The notes: generated by a model from the letters alone, not told the origin. A stretch of DNA of 64,000 bases from Bradyrhizobium arachidis (GCF_015291705.1 NZ_CP030050.1:8432001-8496000); one strand, 5' to 3'. Counted from the first letter of the stretch, positions 1-9,425 are shown. Numbers and translations: made by a program.

Positions 1-1
1 C

Positions 2-166
2 CACGGACGACGGCAGGCGCAAGTGCTCCGCGCCAAGTTCAAGGTTCACTATCAGGGCTTGCCACACCTCCTCGAAATCTCGCTGCGGAAGCAGCACCTC
101 AAACTCGCCGCCGTCAGCCCAATCCCCGCCAACGGCTCCGCCGCCGCCGCGCTCGGACCAGTATGA
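2..166 (+). CDS. C-terminal end of an unidentified protein (partial)
   Basis: An open frame enters from the left edge and stops at TGA 164-166. Nearly every third position is G or C, as expected for a real gene in this genome. The 54 visible residues have a basic first half (RRQAQVLRAKFKVHYQG) and an alanine/proline-rich tail ending ALGPV. No domain is recognisable from so short a piece. It lies upstream of the nitrilase gene on the same strand but 370 bases away, so shared transcription is uncertain. Coding by codon bias only. Confidence 0.4.
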   Translation, partial: HGRRQAQVLRAKFKVHYQGLPHLLEISLRKQHLKLAAVSPIPANGSAAAALGPV

Positions 167-536
167 TCACGTCCGAAGGGTTCGCTAAGCAAACCTTTGC
201 GCCAGCCAAATCACCAAAATATTCAATATTTCGGCTAGTTAGGGGCGCAACTCCAACCCGACGCAGCAAGACTTGGGTCCGGTCGCTCTTCCGTTCGATT
301 GTTTCCTCCCTAGATGTAGCAGGTCTCGGGAATCAGGCAGGCATCGATCGAGGGTGGCGTTCGTCGGCCACCCGTGACGGGGGTGCGCGGCACCCTAAGC
401 AACGCTCTTGTGCGGGTTACCGCCTAGCTTATAAGTTGTAGGAGCGGCGGCCACAGCTTGCTGGCGGAGCCAATTCTCGTGGTCCAACCAAGTCGAAATC
501 CAACACTTCGACGCCTTCCTGCAAGTTCGTTCCGCC
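167..536. other. Intergenic stretch with no convincing gene
   Basis: This 370-base stretch has mixed composition with short AT-rich patches. The one open frame in it (163-441) has no coding-like codon bias and no domain. No tRNA, terminator or clear promoter was seen. It presumably carries the promoter of the nitrilase gene. Confidence 0.4.
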
Positions 537-1646
537 ATGATCCACGTCTCACGCGTAGACCTAACCGAGCGGGGCATCCTGCTGCCGCATGATCGTGTGG
601 GCATGGTGATCGCCCAACCTCATCTGACGTTGACGCAACAGGAACCCTACAGGACCGTCGCCGCCCGCAAACCCGAACTCCTGGCCAACCTGACCGCGAC
701 GCTGAACGTCTCGCGGGCCGCCCCGCATCACGCCGAGAAAACACATTTCACGATCTTCCCGGAATACAGCATCCCAGGCATCGATGGCGTCGACCTGATC
801 GACGCCGCGCTCGCGGACCAGCAGTGGCCTACCGGAACGATCGTCATCGGCGGGGTAGATGCGCTCTTGAAGGCCGATTTCGCAAGCCTGGCCGGTCGCG
901 CGGATAGCCACCTCGACACCGCGCATAACGCGCTAGACCAAATCGGCGACGGCGAATGGATCAACTGCGCGGTCATCTGGACGAAGGCCCAAGATGGAAC
1001 GGTCGAGCGCTGGCTGCAGCCAAAGCTTTGGCCAGCCTGGCAAGAGCAGACTATCTCCTATCAAAGTATGTACCGCGGCAAATCAATCTTTTCCTTCAAG
1101 GGAAGTTTGTCCAATGGCCAGAAGTACCGCTTTTCATCGCTGATCTGCTTCGACTGGATCGCCACGATCGGCGCCAAGCGGTCGTGGCGATGGGCGCTCG
1201 ATGATCTCGGCCTGCAAGCTGGCGAGGGCGAGCTGTCGCTTTCATGGATGTTCGTGATTCAATGCAACACGGCGCCGTCGCACCCAACGTTCATGGGAGA
1301 AGTAGCGTCTTTCTTCGACGGAACGATCGTTCCGAATGTCCGGCGAGACCGCACATGCCTCGTGTTCGCCAATAGCGCAGGCAAGCCCGTCCCCGGCCGA
1401 TCCGCAGACTACGGCGGCACCAGCGTGGTCTTCACACAACAAACGCTGTTTAAGGAATTGGCTTCGCGGCCGACGGTCGCGAAGGGCGGTCAACAGTTCC
1501 GGGGCAGCCAGCTGTTGAACCCTTTCCGCGACACGTATTTCCGCGAGAGGGGCGCGTGCATTCACTCGTTCGTCCAGATCAACCCCGACACCGTGGTTGC
1601 CGGTGCAGCACACCGCTCGTTCGCGGTCGATCGACCGTTCGTTTAG
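537..1646 (+). CDS. Carbon-nitrogen hydrolase (nitrilase superfamily), defence-island associated
   Basis: 369 residues. The nitrilase-fold Glu-Lys-Cys triad is visible: Glu76 in FPEYSIP, Lys163 in LQPKLWPAWQE and Cys204 in SLICFDW. This predicts hydrolysis of an amide, nitrile or N-acyl bond through a cysteine thioester; the substrate is unknown. The nitrilase core begins at about residue 22 (VGMVIAQPHLT), so an alternative start is ATG 603. No signal peptide is seen, so it should be cytoplasmic. It ends just where the reading frame of a Rad50-like ATPase opens, with a 91-base overlap if that gene uses ATG 1556, and both precede a Qat operon. The superfamily call is firm. The defence role is inferred from position, since nitrilase or amidase effectors beside SMC-like ATPases resemble Lamassu-type layouts. 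Confidence 0.8.
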   Translation: MIHVSRVDLTERGILLPHDRVGMVIAQPHLTLTQQEPYRTVAARKPELLANLTATLNVSRAAPHHAEKTHFTIFPEYSIPGIDGVDLIDAALADQQWPTGTIVIGGVDALLKADFASLAGRADSHLDTAHNALDQIGDGEWINCAVIWTKAQDGTVERWLQPKLWPAWQEQTISYQSMYRGKSIFSFKGSLSNGQKYRFSSLICFDWIATIGAKRSWRWALDDLGLQAGEGELSLSWMFVIQCNTAPSHPTFMGEVASFFDGTIVPNVRRDRTCLVFANSAGKPVPGRSADYGGTSVVFTQQTLFKELASRPTVAKGGQQFRGSQLLNPFRDTYFRERGACIHSFVQINPDTVVAGAAHRSFAVDRPFV

Positions 1647-3664
1647 CCGCCCAGATCCGGCAAGCACAATCTGCGCTCGACAATCTCAAATGGGTGCGCG
1701 ATCAGCGCCCGGGCTACGCGAGCGCGCTCAACTCGCTCAATGCACAAACCGGACGGCTCAATCAGGCGACGATTGCAATCGCCGCTGACCGCAACCGGTC
1801 GGCAACCGCCTCAACCGAACTGCAGCAAAAATCCAATCAGCTCGCGACGTCCGTTGAATGGCAGGCTGCGGCGAGAAAACGTTTCGTCGATCTGGAAGCA
1901 CTTCGTGCCGCTTTGGGGCCGTGGAAGGCGAGCACCGACCGTCTCGCCGAAATCAGGCGGCAGGAAGCGACCCTGAACGAGACTTTGCGGGGGCTGCGCG
2001 CAGCAGAGCCAGCGCTTCAAGCGCAATTGGATTCGAACGCCCCGCAGCAGGCAGCGCTCGAACGGGTGATCGCTGATGCCGATCGCAGCCAGTCCGAGCT
2101 TCGGCAATTACTTTCCCAGCTGCAAAAACATATCGCGGACGGCAACTGCCCTCTGTGCGGCTTCGATCACGGAAGCCAAGATGAGCTGGTCCGTCACATC
2201 CAGGATCAGATGACGCTCGATAGCGCGGGGACGGCACGCACCGAACTTGCCGAGCTGCGGCAGCGTATCCGGGAAATCACCCGCAAGCTGGCAGGAAATC
2301 GTGAGGCCCAAAAGTCCGCTCAAGCGCAATTGACGCAACTCGCGAACGATCGCATCACGCGTGATCGCGAGATCAATGCCTGGACGAACACTGCAGATGG
2401 CCTCGGCTTGAATGCATCTGCAGGTTTGACTGAGCTAACCCGACAGATCGCGGCCAATTCCACCGAAGCACGCAAGGATATCGAAGACAGCAATGCTGCC
2501 GTGAAGGCGGCCGCGGATGCCGCCGACGCGGCGAAGGCCGCCCTCGACGCACTCACCAAGTCAGTCGCCCAGCAAGAGTCGGCGAGGACCACGGTGAATA
2601 CTGAACTGGAGCGAATACGCAGAGGGCTGACGACATTGCGTAGCGACCCGCGCTTGAGCGGCGTGACGCTGGATTCGAGCGATGATGAGTTGAATGAGGC
2701 GGAGCAAGATCGCTCGGGACTGCTCGACGAGCTTCGCCAATCTCACGATACCGCAACAAAGGAGCAGACCAGGCTACAGGGACTGCTCGATGCGGAGGCA
2801 CGCATCATCGCGGAACTCACAGGCCAGCTCCCAATCCTTCGCACGCGCGCCAACGAGAACGAACAAGCACGCAAGGCCATCGTAGCGCGGCTTGCCGACG
2901 CCGATTTGCCGGAAGATTCCGACGAACAGGAATTGATGGGAAAACTGGGTGAAGAGACGCAGGCGCTTGCCCGCCTGCGCGCGCTACATCAACGTGTTGC
3001 AAGTGCCGAAATCGGCCTTGATGCAGCAACGACCGCCGCCGCGCTCGCCCGACTTGAAGCAACCATTGCGGCGAAAGAAAAACTCGTCGCCGAGAAGAAA
3101 GCATCGCGGGACACGCGCAAGCCCTGGCGGGAATACTTCGCAGCGATTGAGAAGATTCTGTCCGAAGAACAGGCCGCGGCCATCGCCAACTTCACGCGCC
3201 AATACGGCCCGCGGACGTCGGTCATTCAGCGACGGCTTCGATCGGTCTACGGCTTCGACGACGTCGAGATCATACACCGCAAGTCCGAGATTTCGGTCAC
3301 GGTCAAGCGGCATGGTGTGGAGCTGCGGCCCGTCGACTATTTCAGCGAGTCTCAAAAGCAAACATTGCAGCTCGGTCTCTTCCTGACGGCCTGCAGCGGA
3401 CAAAACTGGTCGGCGCTGGCGCCGGTCTTTCTCGATGATCCCGTCACGCATTTCGACGATCTCAACATCTATGCGCTGCTGGACCTGATCATGGGTCTGC
3501 TGAAGTCGGACTTCGGCACCCGCCAATTCATCGTCTCGACGTGTGACGAGAAATTCTTCCAGCTCGCACGCCAGAAATTCAACTATCTGCAGGACGGCGT
3601 CCGCTTCTACCGTTTCCGCGCCATCGGCGAAGACGGTCCGCTCATCGAGCGGATCGGTCCCTGA
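1556..3664 (+). CDS. SMC/Rad50-like zinc-hook ATPase lacking the Walker A lobe (probable N-terminal truncation)
   Basis: The frame gives up to 702 residues, but the first 30 or so are only the shadow of the nitrilase end. Real-looking sequence begins at about 1645 and goes straight into coiled coil. A CPLC zinc-hook motif lies at residues 198-201, followed by a second coiled coil. The C-terminal ATPase lobe has a signature-like YFSESQKQ, a Walker B VFLDDP and a D-loop (VTHFDD). No GxxGxGK[ST] motif is present here or in the 1.6 kb upstream in any frame I read. SMC proteins need both lobes, so this is either a deletion remnant or a half-protein that needs a partner. The only other start is GTG 1694. 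ATPase family is firm; activity is doubtful. Confidence 0.7.
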   Translation: MHSLVRPDQPRHRGCRCSTPLVRGRSTVRLAAQIRQAQSALDNLKWVRDQRPGYASALNSLNAQTGRLNQATIAIAADRNRSATASTELQQKSNQLATSVEWQAAARKRFVDLEALRAALGPWKASTDRLAEIRRQEATLNETLRGLRAAEPALQAQLDSNAPQQAALERVIADADRSQSELRQLLSQLQKHIADGNCPLCGFDHGSQDELVRHIQDQMTLDSAGTARTELAELRQRIREITRKLAGNREAQKSAQAQLTQLANDRITRDREINAWTNTADGLGLNASAGLTELTRQIAANSTEARKDIEDSNAAVKAAADAADAAKAALDALTKSVAQQESARTTVNTELERIRRGLTTLRSDPRLSGVTLDSSDDELNEAEQDRSGLLDELRQSHDTATKEQTRLQGLLDAEARIIAELTGQLPILRTRANENEQARKAIVARLADADLPEDSDEQELMGKLGEETQALARLRALHQRVASAEIGLDAATTAAALARLEATIAAKEKLVAEKKASRDTRKPWREYFAAIEKILSEEQAAAIANFTRQYGPRTSVIQRRLRSVYGFDDVEIIHRKSEISVTVKRHGVELRPVDYFSESQKQTLQLGLFLTACSGQNWSALAPVFLDDPVTHFDDLNIYALLDLIMGLLKSDFGTRQFIVSTCDEKFFQLARQKFNYLQDGVRFYRFRAIGEDGPLIERIGP

Positions 3665-3892
3665 GTCGCAGAAAAATCGGACCGGACAGCCTCGCGGGAG
3701 TCAGATCGTATCGCCACCCAGACCACCAATTAATGCTATTATACCAATTACTTATGGCTCACTTCCTCGCCATGTAGCATCTTCTCGTTGCGTCGGCTTT
3801 GGCTTTCAGCCTCCATGAGAAGGCGCCGCCTCTTCATTCGACAGAAGAGCGGGACTCCATATTTCCCTTTGACCATTTTTTCAGGGCCAAGG

Positions 3893-5821
3893 ATGATCCT
3901 TCCCGACAATGAGACGCGGATAGACCTGCTCAACAACGAGGCCATCGCGGCGACGATCATCGCGTTGCTGCAGGCGCAACGCGCACATCCCGTAACCGTT
4001 GGGGTTCATGGCGACTGGGGCGCGGGTAAATCCAGCATCCTCGAGATGATCGAGGCCGGGCTCGGCGGCAGCGGCGATGTGTTGTGTCTCAAGTTCAACA
4101 GCTGGCGCTTCCAGGGCTTCGAGGATGCCAAGATCGCGTTGATCGAAGGCGTCGTCACAGGCCTTCTCGAAAAACGTCCTGTGCTCACGCGCGCCACGGA
4201 AGGGGTCAAGGACCTGTTCGCGCGGATCGATTGGCTGAAAGTAGCCAAGCATGCCGGCGGCCTTGCGTTCACTGCCTTTACCGGCATGCCGACACCCGAT
4301 CAGATCTCGGCCATCACCAACGGTCTTCAGCACATCCTCGCCGATCCCGCCAAACTGGCAACGAAGGAAAACATTTCCGCGGCTATCGAGGGCGTGAAAT
4401 CCGTCATCAAGCCCGCAGAAGCGAAGAATGTCCCCGAGGAGATCGCCGAGTTCCGTAAAGCGTTCGACAAACTGCTGAAGGATGCCGGGATCAAGCAGCT
4501 CGTCGTCCTCGTCGACGATCTCGATCGCTGCCTGCCCGATACCGCGATCGAGACGCTCGAAGCCATCCGCTTGTTCGTCTTCACTTCCGGAACCGCCTTC
4601 GTCGTCGCGGCCGACGAAGCGATGATCGAGTATTCGGTCCGTAAGCATTTCCCCGAATTGCCGGAAACCACTGGGCCTCGCGATTACGCGCGCAACTATC
4701 TCGAGAAGCTGATCCAGATTCCCTTTCGTATCCCGGCGCTCGGCGAGACCGAGACCCGCATCTACGTGACGCTGCTCCTGATCGGCGCGGAACTGGGCGA
4801 AGCCGATGAACAATACGCAAAGCTGATCGCGGTAGCGCGCGAGCGGTTAAAACGCCCCTGGGAAAGCGCGCCGCTCGATTTTGCCGCCATCAAGGCCGCG
4901 CTCGGCGACGTAAAGCCTGCCGTCCAGAACGCGGTCACGCTAAGTGACCAGATCGGACCTATCCTCGCCAGCGGTGCCAAGGGCAATCCGCGCCAGATCA
5001 AACGCTTTCTCAACACCCTGCTGCTACGGCAGCAAACCGCCACCGCCCGTGGCTACGGCAATGACGTCAAGCTGCCGGTGCTTGCCCGATTGATGCTCGC
5101 GGAGCGCTTCATCCCGCGCCTTTTCGATCAGATCGCATTCGCCGCCGCCGCTCACCCGAAAGGCTATTGCGACGACCTCGTCGCGCTGGAGGCAGCGACC
5201 GGCGAGAAAGCTACGGCCGATACGAAGGTAGGCAAGGCCAAGGAAAGCGGCGATGTGGCAGAAAGCGCCCTCGTCACCGAATGGCTCGCGTCACCGCAGA
5301 TCAAGGCTTGGTCGCAGGTTCCTCCTCCGTTGGCCAACGTCGATCTGCGTCCCTATCTGTTCGTGACCAAGGACCGGAAGGATTATTTCGGCGCGGCGTC
5401 AGCGCTCGGCCATCTCGCTGGCGTGGTCGAAAAGCTGCTCGGACCGAAACTGGCCGTCCAGAGCCTCGATGCCGACCTGAAGCTTCTGAAAGAGCCGGAA
5501 GCGGCCCAAGTCTTCGAGGCGCTGCGCAGCCGGATCATGGGCGAGGACTCGTTCATGACCGCCCCGCTCGGGATCGATGGGCTCAGCGTCCTTGTCAAGA
5601 CCCATCCCGTGCTTCAGACAAACCTGCTCGACTTCCTCGGCGCGCTTCCCGTCGAGCGGTGCGGCGCCTGGCCCGTGTCGGGATGGCAAGGTGTGGTGAC
5701 CGATCAGGCAGCGGCCACGCGGCTCACCAATCTCATCGAAGAGTGGGCGACCAGCGGGAAGAAATCGCCCTTGGCTAATGCAGCTATCGCAGCGCGCAAG
5801 ATGAAGAGCCGGAGCGCCTGA
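3893..5821 (+). CDS. qatA: QatA, KAP-family P-loop ATPase of the Qat anti-phage system
   Basis: 642 residues from ATG 3893; upstream in-frame ATGs (3788, 3815) give a basic, non-conserved leader. Walker A is GVHGDWGAGKSS (about 37-48) and Walker B is LVVLVDDLDRC (203-213), the arrangement typical of KAP NTPases. It is the first gene of a tightly overlapping operon: its TGA shares a base with the qatB ATG (TGATG at 5819-5823). In known Qat systems the ATPase acts with QatB, QatC and QatD to stop phage infection, by a mechanism still poorly defined. An AT-rich segment before the gene (about 3720-3760) is the likely promoter region. The gene appears intact. Confidence 0.88.
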   Translation: MILPDNETRIDLLNNEAIAATIIALLQAQRAHPVTVGVHGDWGAGKSSILEMIEAGLGGSGDVLCLKFNSWRFQGFEDAKIALIEGVVTGLLEKRPVLTRATEGVKDLFARIDWLKVAKHAGGLAFTAFTGMPTPDQISAITNGLQHILADPAKLATKENISAAIEGVKSVIKPAEAKNVPEEIAEFRKAFDKLLKDAGIKQLVVLVDDLDRCLPDTAIETLEAIRLFVFTSGTAFVVAADEAMIEYSVRKHFPELPETTGPRDYARNYLEKLIQIPFRIPALGETETRIYVTLLLIGAELGEADEQYAKLIAVARERLKRPWESAPLDFAAIKAALGDVKPAVQNAVTLSDQIGPILASGAKGNPRQIKRFLNTLLLRQQTATARGYGNDVKLPVLARLMLAERFIPRLFDQIAFAAAAHPKGYCDDLVALEAATGEKATADTKVGKAKESGDVAESALVTEWLASPQIKAWSQVPPPLANVDLRPYLFVTKDRKDYFGAASALGHLAGVVEKLLGPKLAVQSLDADLKLLKEPEAAQVFEALRSRIMGEDSFMTAPLGIDGLSVLVKTHPVLQTNLLDFLGALPVERCGAWPVSGWQGVVTDQAAATRLTNLIEEWATSGKKSPLANAAIAARKMKSRSA

Positions 5822-6705
5822 TGGGGACTTCCGGTTCCTATGGCGGCGCAGGCAACGGCTCGCCCCTCGTGCCGAGCTGGCTGAACGATCCGGCGGCAGC
5901 AACTGCACCGGTCATACCCGCGCCAGCTCCCGCTGCCGCGCCGGGGGCCGCACCGGGAGCACTGCCCGCGCTGCCGCTGACCGTACCGAACGTACCACCG
6001 CAGCAGGCGCCGATGCCATCACGTTTCACGGCACCACGCACCAATTTTTCCAGATTTGCGCGCTCGGGTGGGACCGATCGCGCGGCTCTCGGTCGCGCCG
6101 TTTCAGGTTACGTGTCGACTGCAGCCGGGGGCGCGCGCCAAGCCGCCCGTCGCATGGGGTCATCGCGACAAGCTGGCGCGCGTCTCTACTCATTCCTCGC
6201 CGACGCACAAGCGCGCGGTCCGGTCGAGGCGTTACGCGCCTTGAATCTTCAGGCACTCGCGGGCCGCCCCATCGAAGATGTCTTCCTCGGGCTCGCCGAA
6301 TATATCTGTCCACCCGGCGGCTCCGTCGATGAAGGAATCGCGCGTGACGCTTTCATCGACACGATCGCCGATCTCGCGGACCAAGGCATCACCGATTTTA
6401 ACGCCTTGACACCGGATCAGATGCAGACTGTTTTTGAGATGTTCGCCGCCCATGCCATCGAGGCGCGCATCTGCAACGACATCGGCAACAACAGCATCAA
6501 ACTGCCGACAGACACCGCCGCCGTCGAACGGGTTCAGGCGCAATTGTATGATTTCGTGCAACGCGCCGTGAGCGATGCATTGGGTGCGGCCCGCCCGACG
6601 GCTAGCGCTCTGACACCGCAGCAAGCCCTCCAACACGTCGATGCCGTCTATGAAGCTGCCTACGACTTCCTGCAAACACTTGGCGATGCGGAGAGCGAAC
6701 GATGA
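5821..6705 (+). CDS. qatB: QatB, Qat anti-phage system protein
   Basis: 294 residues. It starts MGTSGSYGGAGNGSPLVPSW, the glycine/serine-rich opening followed by LVPSWL that is typical of QatB proteins. A Pro/Ala-rich low-complexity linker covers about 24-65, and a mostly helical domain follows from about 75 to the end. No enzymatic motif is visible; the family function is unknown, but it is required in the Qat module. It overlaps qatA by one base and qatC by four (ATGA at 6702-6705), so translation is probably coupled. Identification rests on the N-terminus plus the operon position. Confidence 0.85.
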   Translation: MGTSGSYGGAGNGSPLVPSWLNDPAAATAPVIPAPAPAAAPGAAPGALPALPLTVPNVPPQQAPMPSRFTAPRTNFSRFARSGGTDRAALGRAVSGYVSTAAGGARQAARRMGSSRQAGARLYSFLADAQARGPVEALRALNLQALAGRPIEDVFLGLAEYICPPGGSVDEGIARDAFIDTIADLADQGITDFNALTPDQMQTVFEMFAAHAIEARICNDIGNNSIKLPTDTAAVERVQAQLYDFVQRAVSDALGAARPTASALTPQQALQHVDAVYEAAYDFLQTLGDAESER

Positions 6706-8054
6706 CCCGGCATCTCATCCAAGGGCATTTTGGTCCGGGAGATCGGGCAAATCTGGCGGCCGCCGAGCTGGGTGAGAAACCGACACGTTTCGATCTCGTG
6801 GCCTACGACAAAGTCCTCGATTTCGGGATTGGCGCGGCGCTCACGGATCTGAAGGCAAAGCATGTCTTCCCGAGCGAGGTCGCACTGGATCTCGCAGTCC
6901 TCGCCGCGCAGATTCATGCTGCGGATACGCGCATCTCCCGCGCAACTGAATCTCAGGATGCTTGGACGCGCGAAATCCGCGTCGTCGTCCCCGTAAGCGA
7001 CGTCACGCGCTGGAATGCCGCCGTCCCGGTCCTGCAACGCATGCTGAGTTTCCTCACAGGCGATCGCTGGACGATTCAATTTCGGCCGCGCCCGTCGAGC
7101 TTCGCGCAAATCGTCCCGCAAGCCGACCTAATCGTGCCGCCGTTCACGGGTGTGAGCCTCTTCTCAGGCGGACTGGACAGCTTGATCGGGGCCATAGATC
7201 AACTCGAGGCCAAGCGCATCCCGCTGCTCGTCAGTCATGCAGGCGAGCCTGCTGTCAGCAAGGCGCAAGATGACTGCTTCGATCGCCTGAAGAAGCAATA
7301 CAAGTCGCTTCCTTTCGAGCGGCTCCGTACCTGGATGGCGTTCCCGAAACAGCTCGTTCGAAACGTCGGGTCCGAGGACAGCACGCGCGGCCGATCCTTT
7401 CTTTTCTTCGCGCTCGGTGTCTTCGCCGGTACCGGCTTGCGCACCAATTTCGTGATGCATGCGCCCGAGAACGGGCTCATCGCTCTCAATGTTCCACTCG
7501 ACACCCTCCGTCTTGGCGCCTTGAGCACCCGAACGACCCACCCGTTCTACATCGCTCGCTGGAATGAGCTGCTCGGCATCTTGGGCATTCAAGGACGGAT
7601 CGAGAACCCATATTGGAACAAGACCAAGGGTGAGATGGTCCGCGGTTGTAGTAATCCAAAGCTATTGGAAGAGCTCGTACCCGAGACGCTGTCATGCGCG
7701 TCACCGACGAAGGGACGATGGCAGGGATACCCGACCCAGCATTGCGGCTATTGCCTGCCATGCCTGATACGGCGGGCATCGGTCGCATCCATCAAGGACA
7801 AGACGACCTACACCGTCCCCGACCTTCGGGCGCAGGAGTGGGATCCCCTGACGGCGGCTGGCGAGCAAATTCGCTCCTTCCAATATGCTTTTGACCGGTT
7901 GACCGCGCGCCCCGGCGTCGAAAAATTCCTCATTCACAAACCGGGTCCATTGAACGACAATCCCGCGGCACTCCGCGAACTGGCCGCGGTCTACAAACGC
8001 GGCCTTGAAGAAGTCGGGTCGCTGTTGGCCGGCGTTCGAACTCGTCCCTCTTGA
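6702..8054 (+). CDS. qatC: QatC, QueC-like (7-cyano-7-deazaguanine synthase-like) protein of Qat
   Basis: 450 residues, longer than housekeeping QueC (about 230). The PP-loop ATP-binding motif SGGLDS lies at 155-160. A zinc-type cysteine set is present at Cys332, Cys348, Cys351 and Cys354 (CGYCLPC), matching QueC. The N-terminal 150 residues are an added domain specific to this group. QueC makes preQ0 from carboxydeazaguanine; in Qat a related nucleotide- or protein-modifying reaction is assumed but not shown here. It overlaps qatB by four bases and is followed after seven bases by qatD. All catalytic motifs are intact. Confidence 0.88.
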   Translation: MTRHLIQGHFGPGDRANLAAAELGEKPTRFDLVAYDKVLDFGIGAALTDLKAKHVFPSEVALDLAVLAAQIHAADTRISRATESQDAWTREIRVVVPVSDVTRWNAAVPVLQRMLSFLTGDRWTIQFRPRPSSFAQIVPQADLIVPPFTGVSLFSGGLDSLIGAIDQLEAKRIPLLVSHAGEPAVSKAQDDCFDRLKKQYKSLPFERLRTWMAFPKQLVRNVGSEDSTRGRSFLFFALGVFAGTGLRTNFVMHAPENGLIALNVPLDTLRLGALSTRTTHPFYIARWNELLGILGIQGRIENPYWNKTKGEMVRGCSNPKLLEELVPETLSCASPTKGRWQGYPTQHCGYCLPCLIRRASVASIKDKTTYTVPDLRAQEWDPLTAAGEQIRSFQYAFDRLTARPGVEKFLIHKPGPLNDNPAALRELAAVYKRGLEEVGSLLAGVRTRPS

Positions 8055-8061
8055 GGACCTC

Positions 8062-8808
8062 GTGATTTCCAATCTCGTCGACTTCCACTGCCATCTCGAT
8101 CTCTATCGCAATCACGCTGCCGCTGTCGCCGAGAGTGAACGCCTGAAGATATTCACGCTTGCGGTGACGACCACGCCACGTGCGTGGCCACGTAATCAAG
8201 AACTTGCCGCCCCGACCAAGTACGTCCGTGCAGCGCTCGGTCTCCACCCCCAATTGGTGAAAGAACGCGCGCATGAACTTCCCATCTGGCGGGAATACCT
8301 GGCACGAGCCCGTTACGTCGGCGAAGTCGGCCTCGACGCGGGACCAGCCTTCTATGCTTCATTCGAAAGTCAGAGAAAGGTTTTTGAAACCGTCCTCCGC
8401 GATTGCGCCGACCAAGGCGGGAAGATTCTGACGATCCACAGCGTAAGGGCCGCAAAAGTAGTCATCGACATGATCGAAGCGTTGCTTCCTCCAACACGTG
8501 GAGTACCGGTCCTCCACTGGTTTACGGGAAGCAAATCCGACGCAGCCCGCGCGGCCAAGCTAGGGATGTACTTCTCGATCAACCGCGAAATGCTGCGCAA
8601 CGAGCGACACCGATCGACGGTGATGTCGCTGCCTCTAGATCGGCTCCTAACCGAGACGGACGGTCCGTTTGCCAAAATAGACGGCCGCGATGCCCGTTCA
8701 GGCGACGTAGCCATGACCGTCGAAGAACTCGCGCGCTTACGTTCAATGCCAACCGCGGAACTCACCGGTGTGATCGCGGCCAACCTTAAGCGCCTGACTA
8801 CCACCTAG
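8062..8808 (+). CDS. qatD: QatD, TatD-like metal-dependent nuclease of Qat
   Basis: 248 residues from GTG 8062, preceded by TTGAGGACCTC, where GAGG serves as ribosome site and lies next to the qatC stop. An earlier ATG at 8005 would overlap qatC by 50 bases and adds a non-conserved leader. TatD-type metal ligands are visible: HCH at 9-11 with Asp13, Glu88 in GEVGLD, His126 in TIHS, His152 in LHWF and Asp200 in ETDGP. TatD proteins are 3'-5' DNases or DNA-repair hydrolases. As the last Qat gene it is probably the nuclease or hydrolase arm of the defence system. Confidence 0.87.
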   Translation: MISNLVDFHCHLDLYRNHAAAVAESERLKIFTLAVTTTPRAWPRNQELAAPTKYVRAALGLHPQLVKERAHELPIWREYLARARYVGEVGLDAGPAFYASFESQRKVFETVLRDCADQGGKILTIHSVRAAKVVIDMIEALLPPTRGVPVLHWFTGSKSDAARAAKLGMYFSINREMLRNERHRSTVMSLPLDRLLTETDGPFAKIDGRDARSGDVAMTVEELARLRSMPTAELTGVIAANLKRLTTT

Positions 8809-8949
8809 CAGCCTTGCCGTATGCCAGCCACTAGCTGGAGCCATGTAGCGATCAGATCCAGTATCCTGCGGCGTTTTCTACCTTGTCTATCTCGTTCTTA
8901 GGACGACGACCTTTCTGCCACGGAATTCAGCCGAGCAGCTGCAAGGCGC

Positions 8950-9222
8950 ATGGATCGTGAAGAAGCCGAACTCCAAACAGCATTTGATGCGTTAGATCCG
9001 GCGAAGGTTCATTTTGCGATACTCGGAGATGAGCGGGCCGATGTTTGTCTTTTGACACGCGGAGCTGAACACCGACGCTTTCTGCTTGAGTTATTTGGTG
9101 CCCAGGAAAAGAACAAGCGCTTCCTATTCAGACGTGCGAAGTACGCACATAAGTGCGTAGGCTACGAGCTTGCCAACAGCGCTTTCGGCGTCCGTCTCGC
9201 GCCAAGCGCAACCGAGGTATAG
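8950..9222 (+). CDS. Small hypothetical protein
   Basis: 90 residues, charged and soluble-looking, with no recognised domain. It lies 141 bases after qatD on the same strand. The codons are less GC3-biased than in the Qat genes, which fits recently acquired DNA or a weak gene call. No strong ribosome site is visible before ATG 8950. It may be an accessory gene of the defence island or a chance frame. Confidence 0.4.
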   Translation: MDREEAELQTAFDALDPAKVHFAILGDERADVCLLTRGAEHRRFLLELFGAQEKNKRFLFRRAKYAHKCVGYELANSAFGVRLAPSATEV

Positions 9223-9388
9223 TGGCGTCCCATCCGCTTCGCGCGTCACGTTAGGTATCAACTAAGACAGAGAGAGCTAGGTGATGGGACCACAGAATTT
9301 GTGTGGCGGAGTTCGCCAACGTTCGTCGGCGCTTATTCAACGGATATTCGACGACTTTTCGAGGTAAGCTTTAAGTCGTTGAAATCAT

Positions 9389-9425
9389 TGGCGCTCCCTA
9401 GGGGAATCGAACCCCTGTTTCAGCC
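9389..9425 (-). repeat. 3'-end fragment of a different tRNA-like gene (possible old attachment site)
   Basis: Read on the minus strand this piece has a T-arm (AGGGG TTCGATT CCCCT), an acceptor strand AGGGAGC and GCCA. The matching 5' acceptor strand is not found in the next 100 bases, so it is not a whole tRNA. It is unrelated to the CAU-tRNA repeats nearby and in the opposite orientation. Probably a separate integration scar. Confidence 0.45.

Noticed and set aside
9389..9425. Complete tRNA gene
   Set aside because: Only the T-arm and 3' acceptor are present; no matching 5' half was found.
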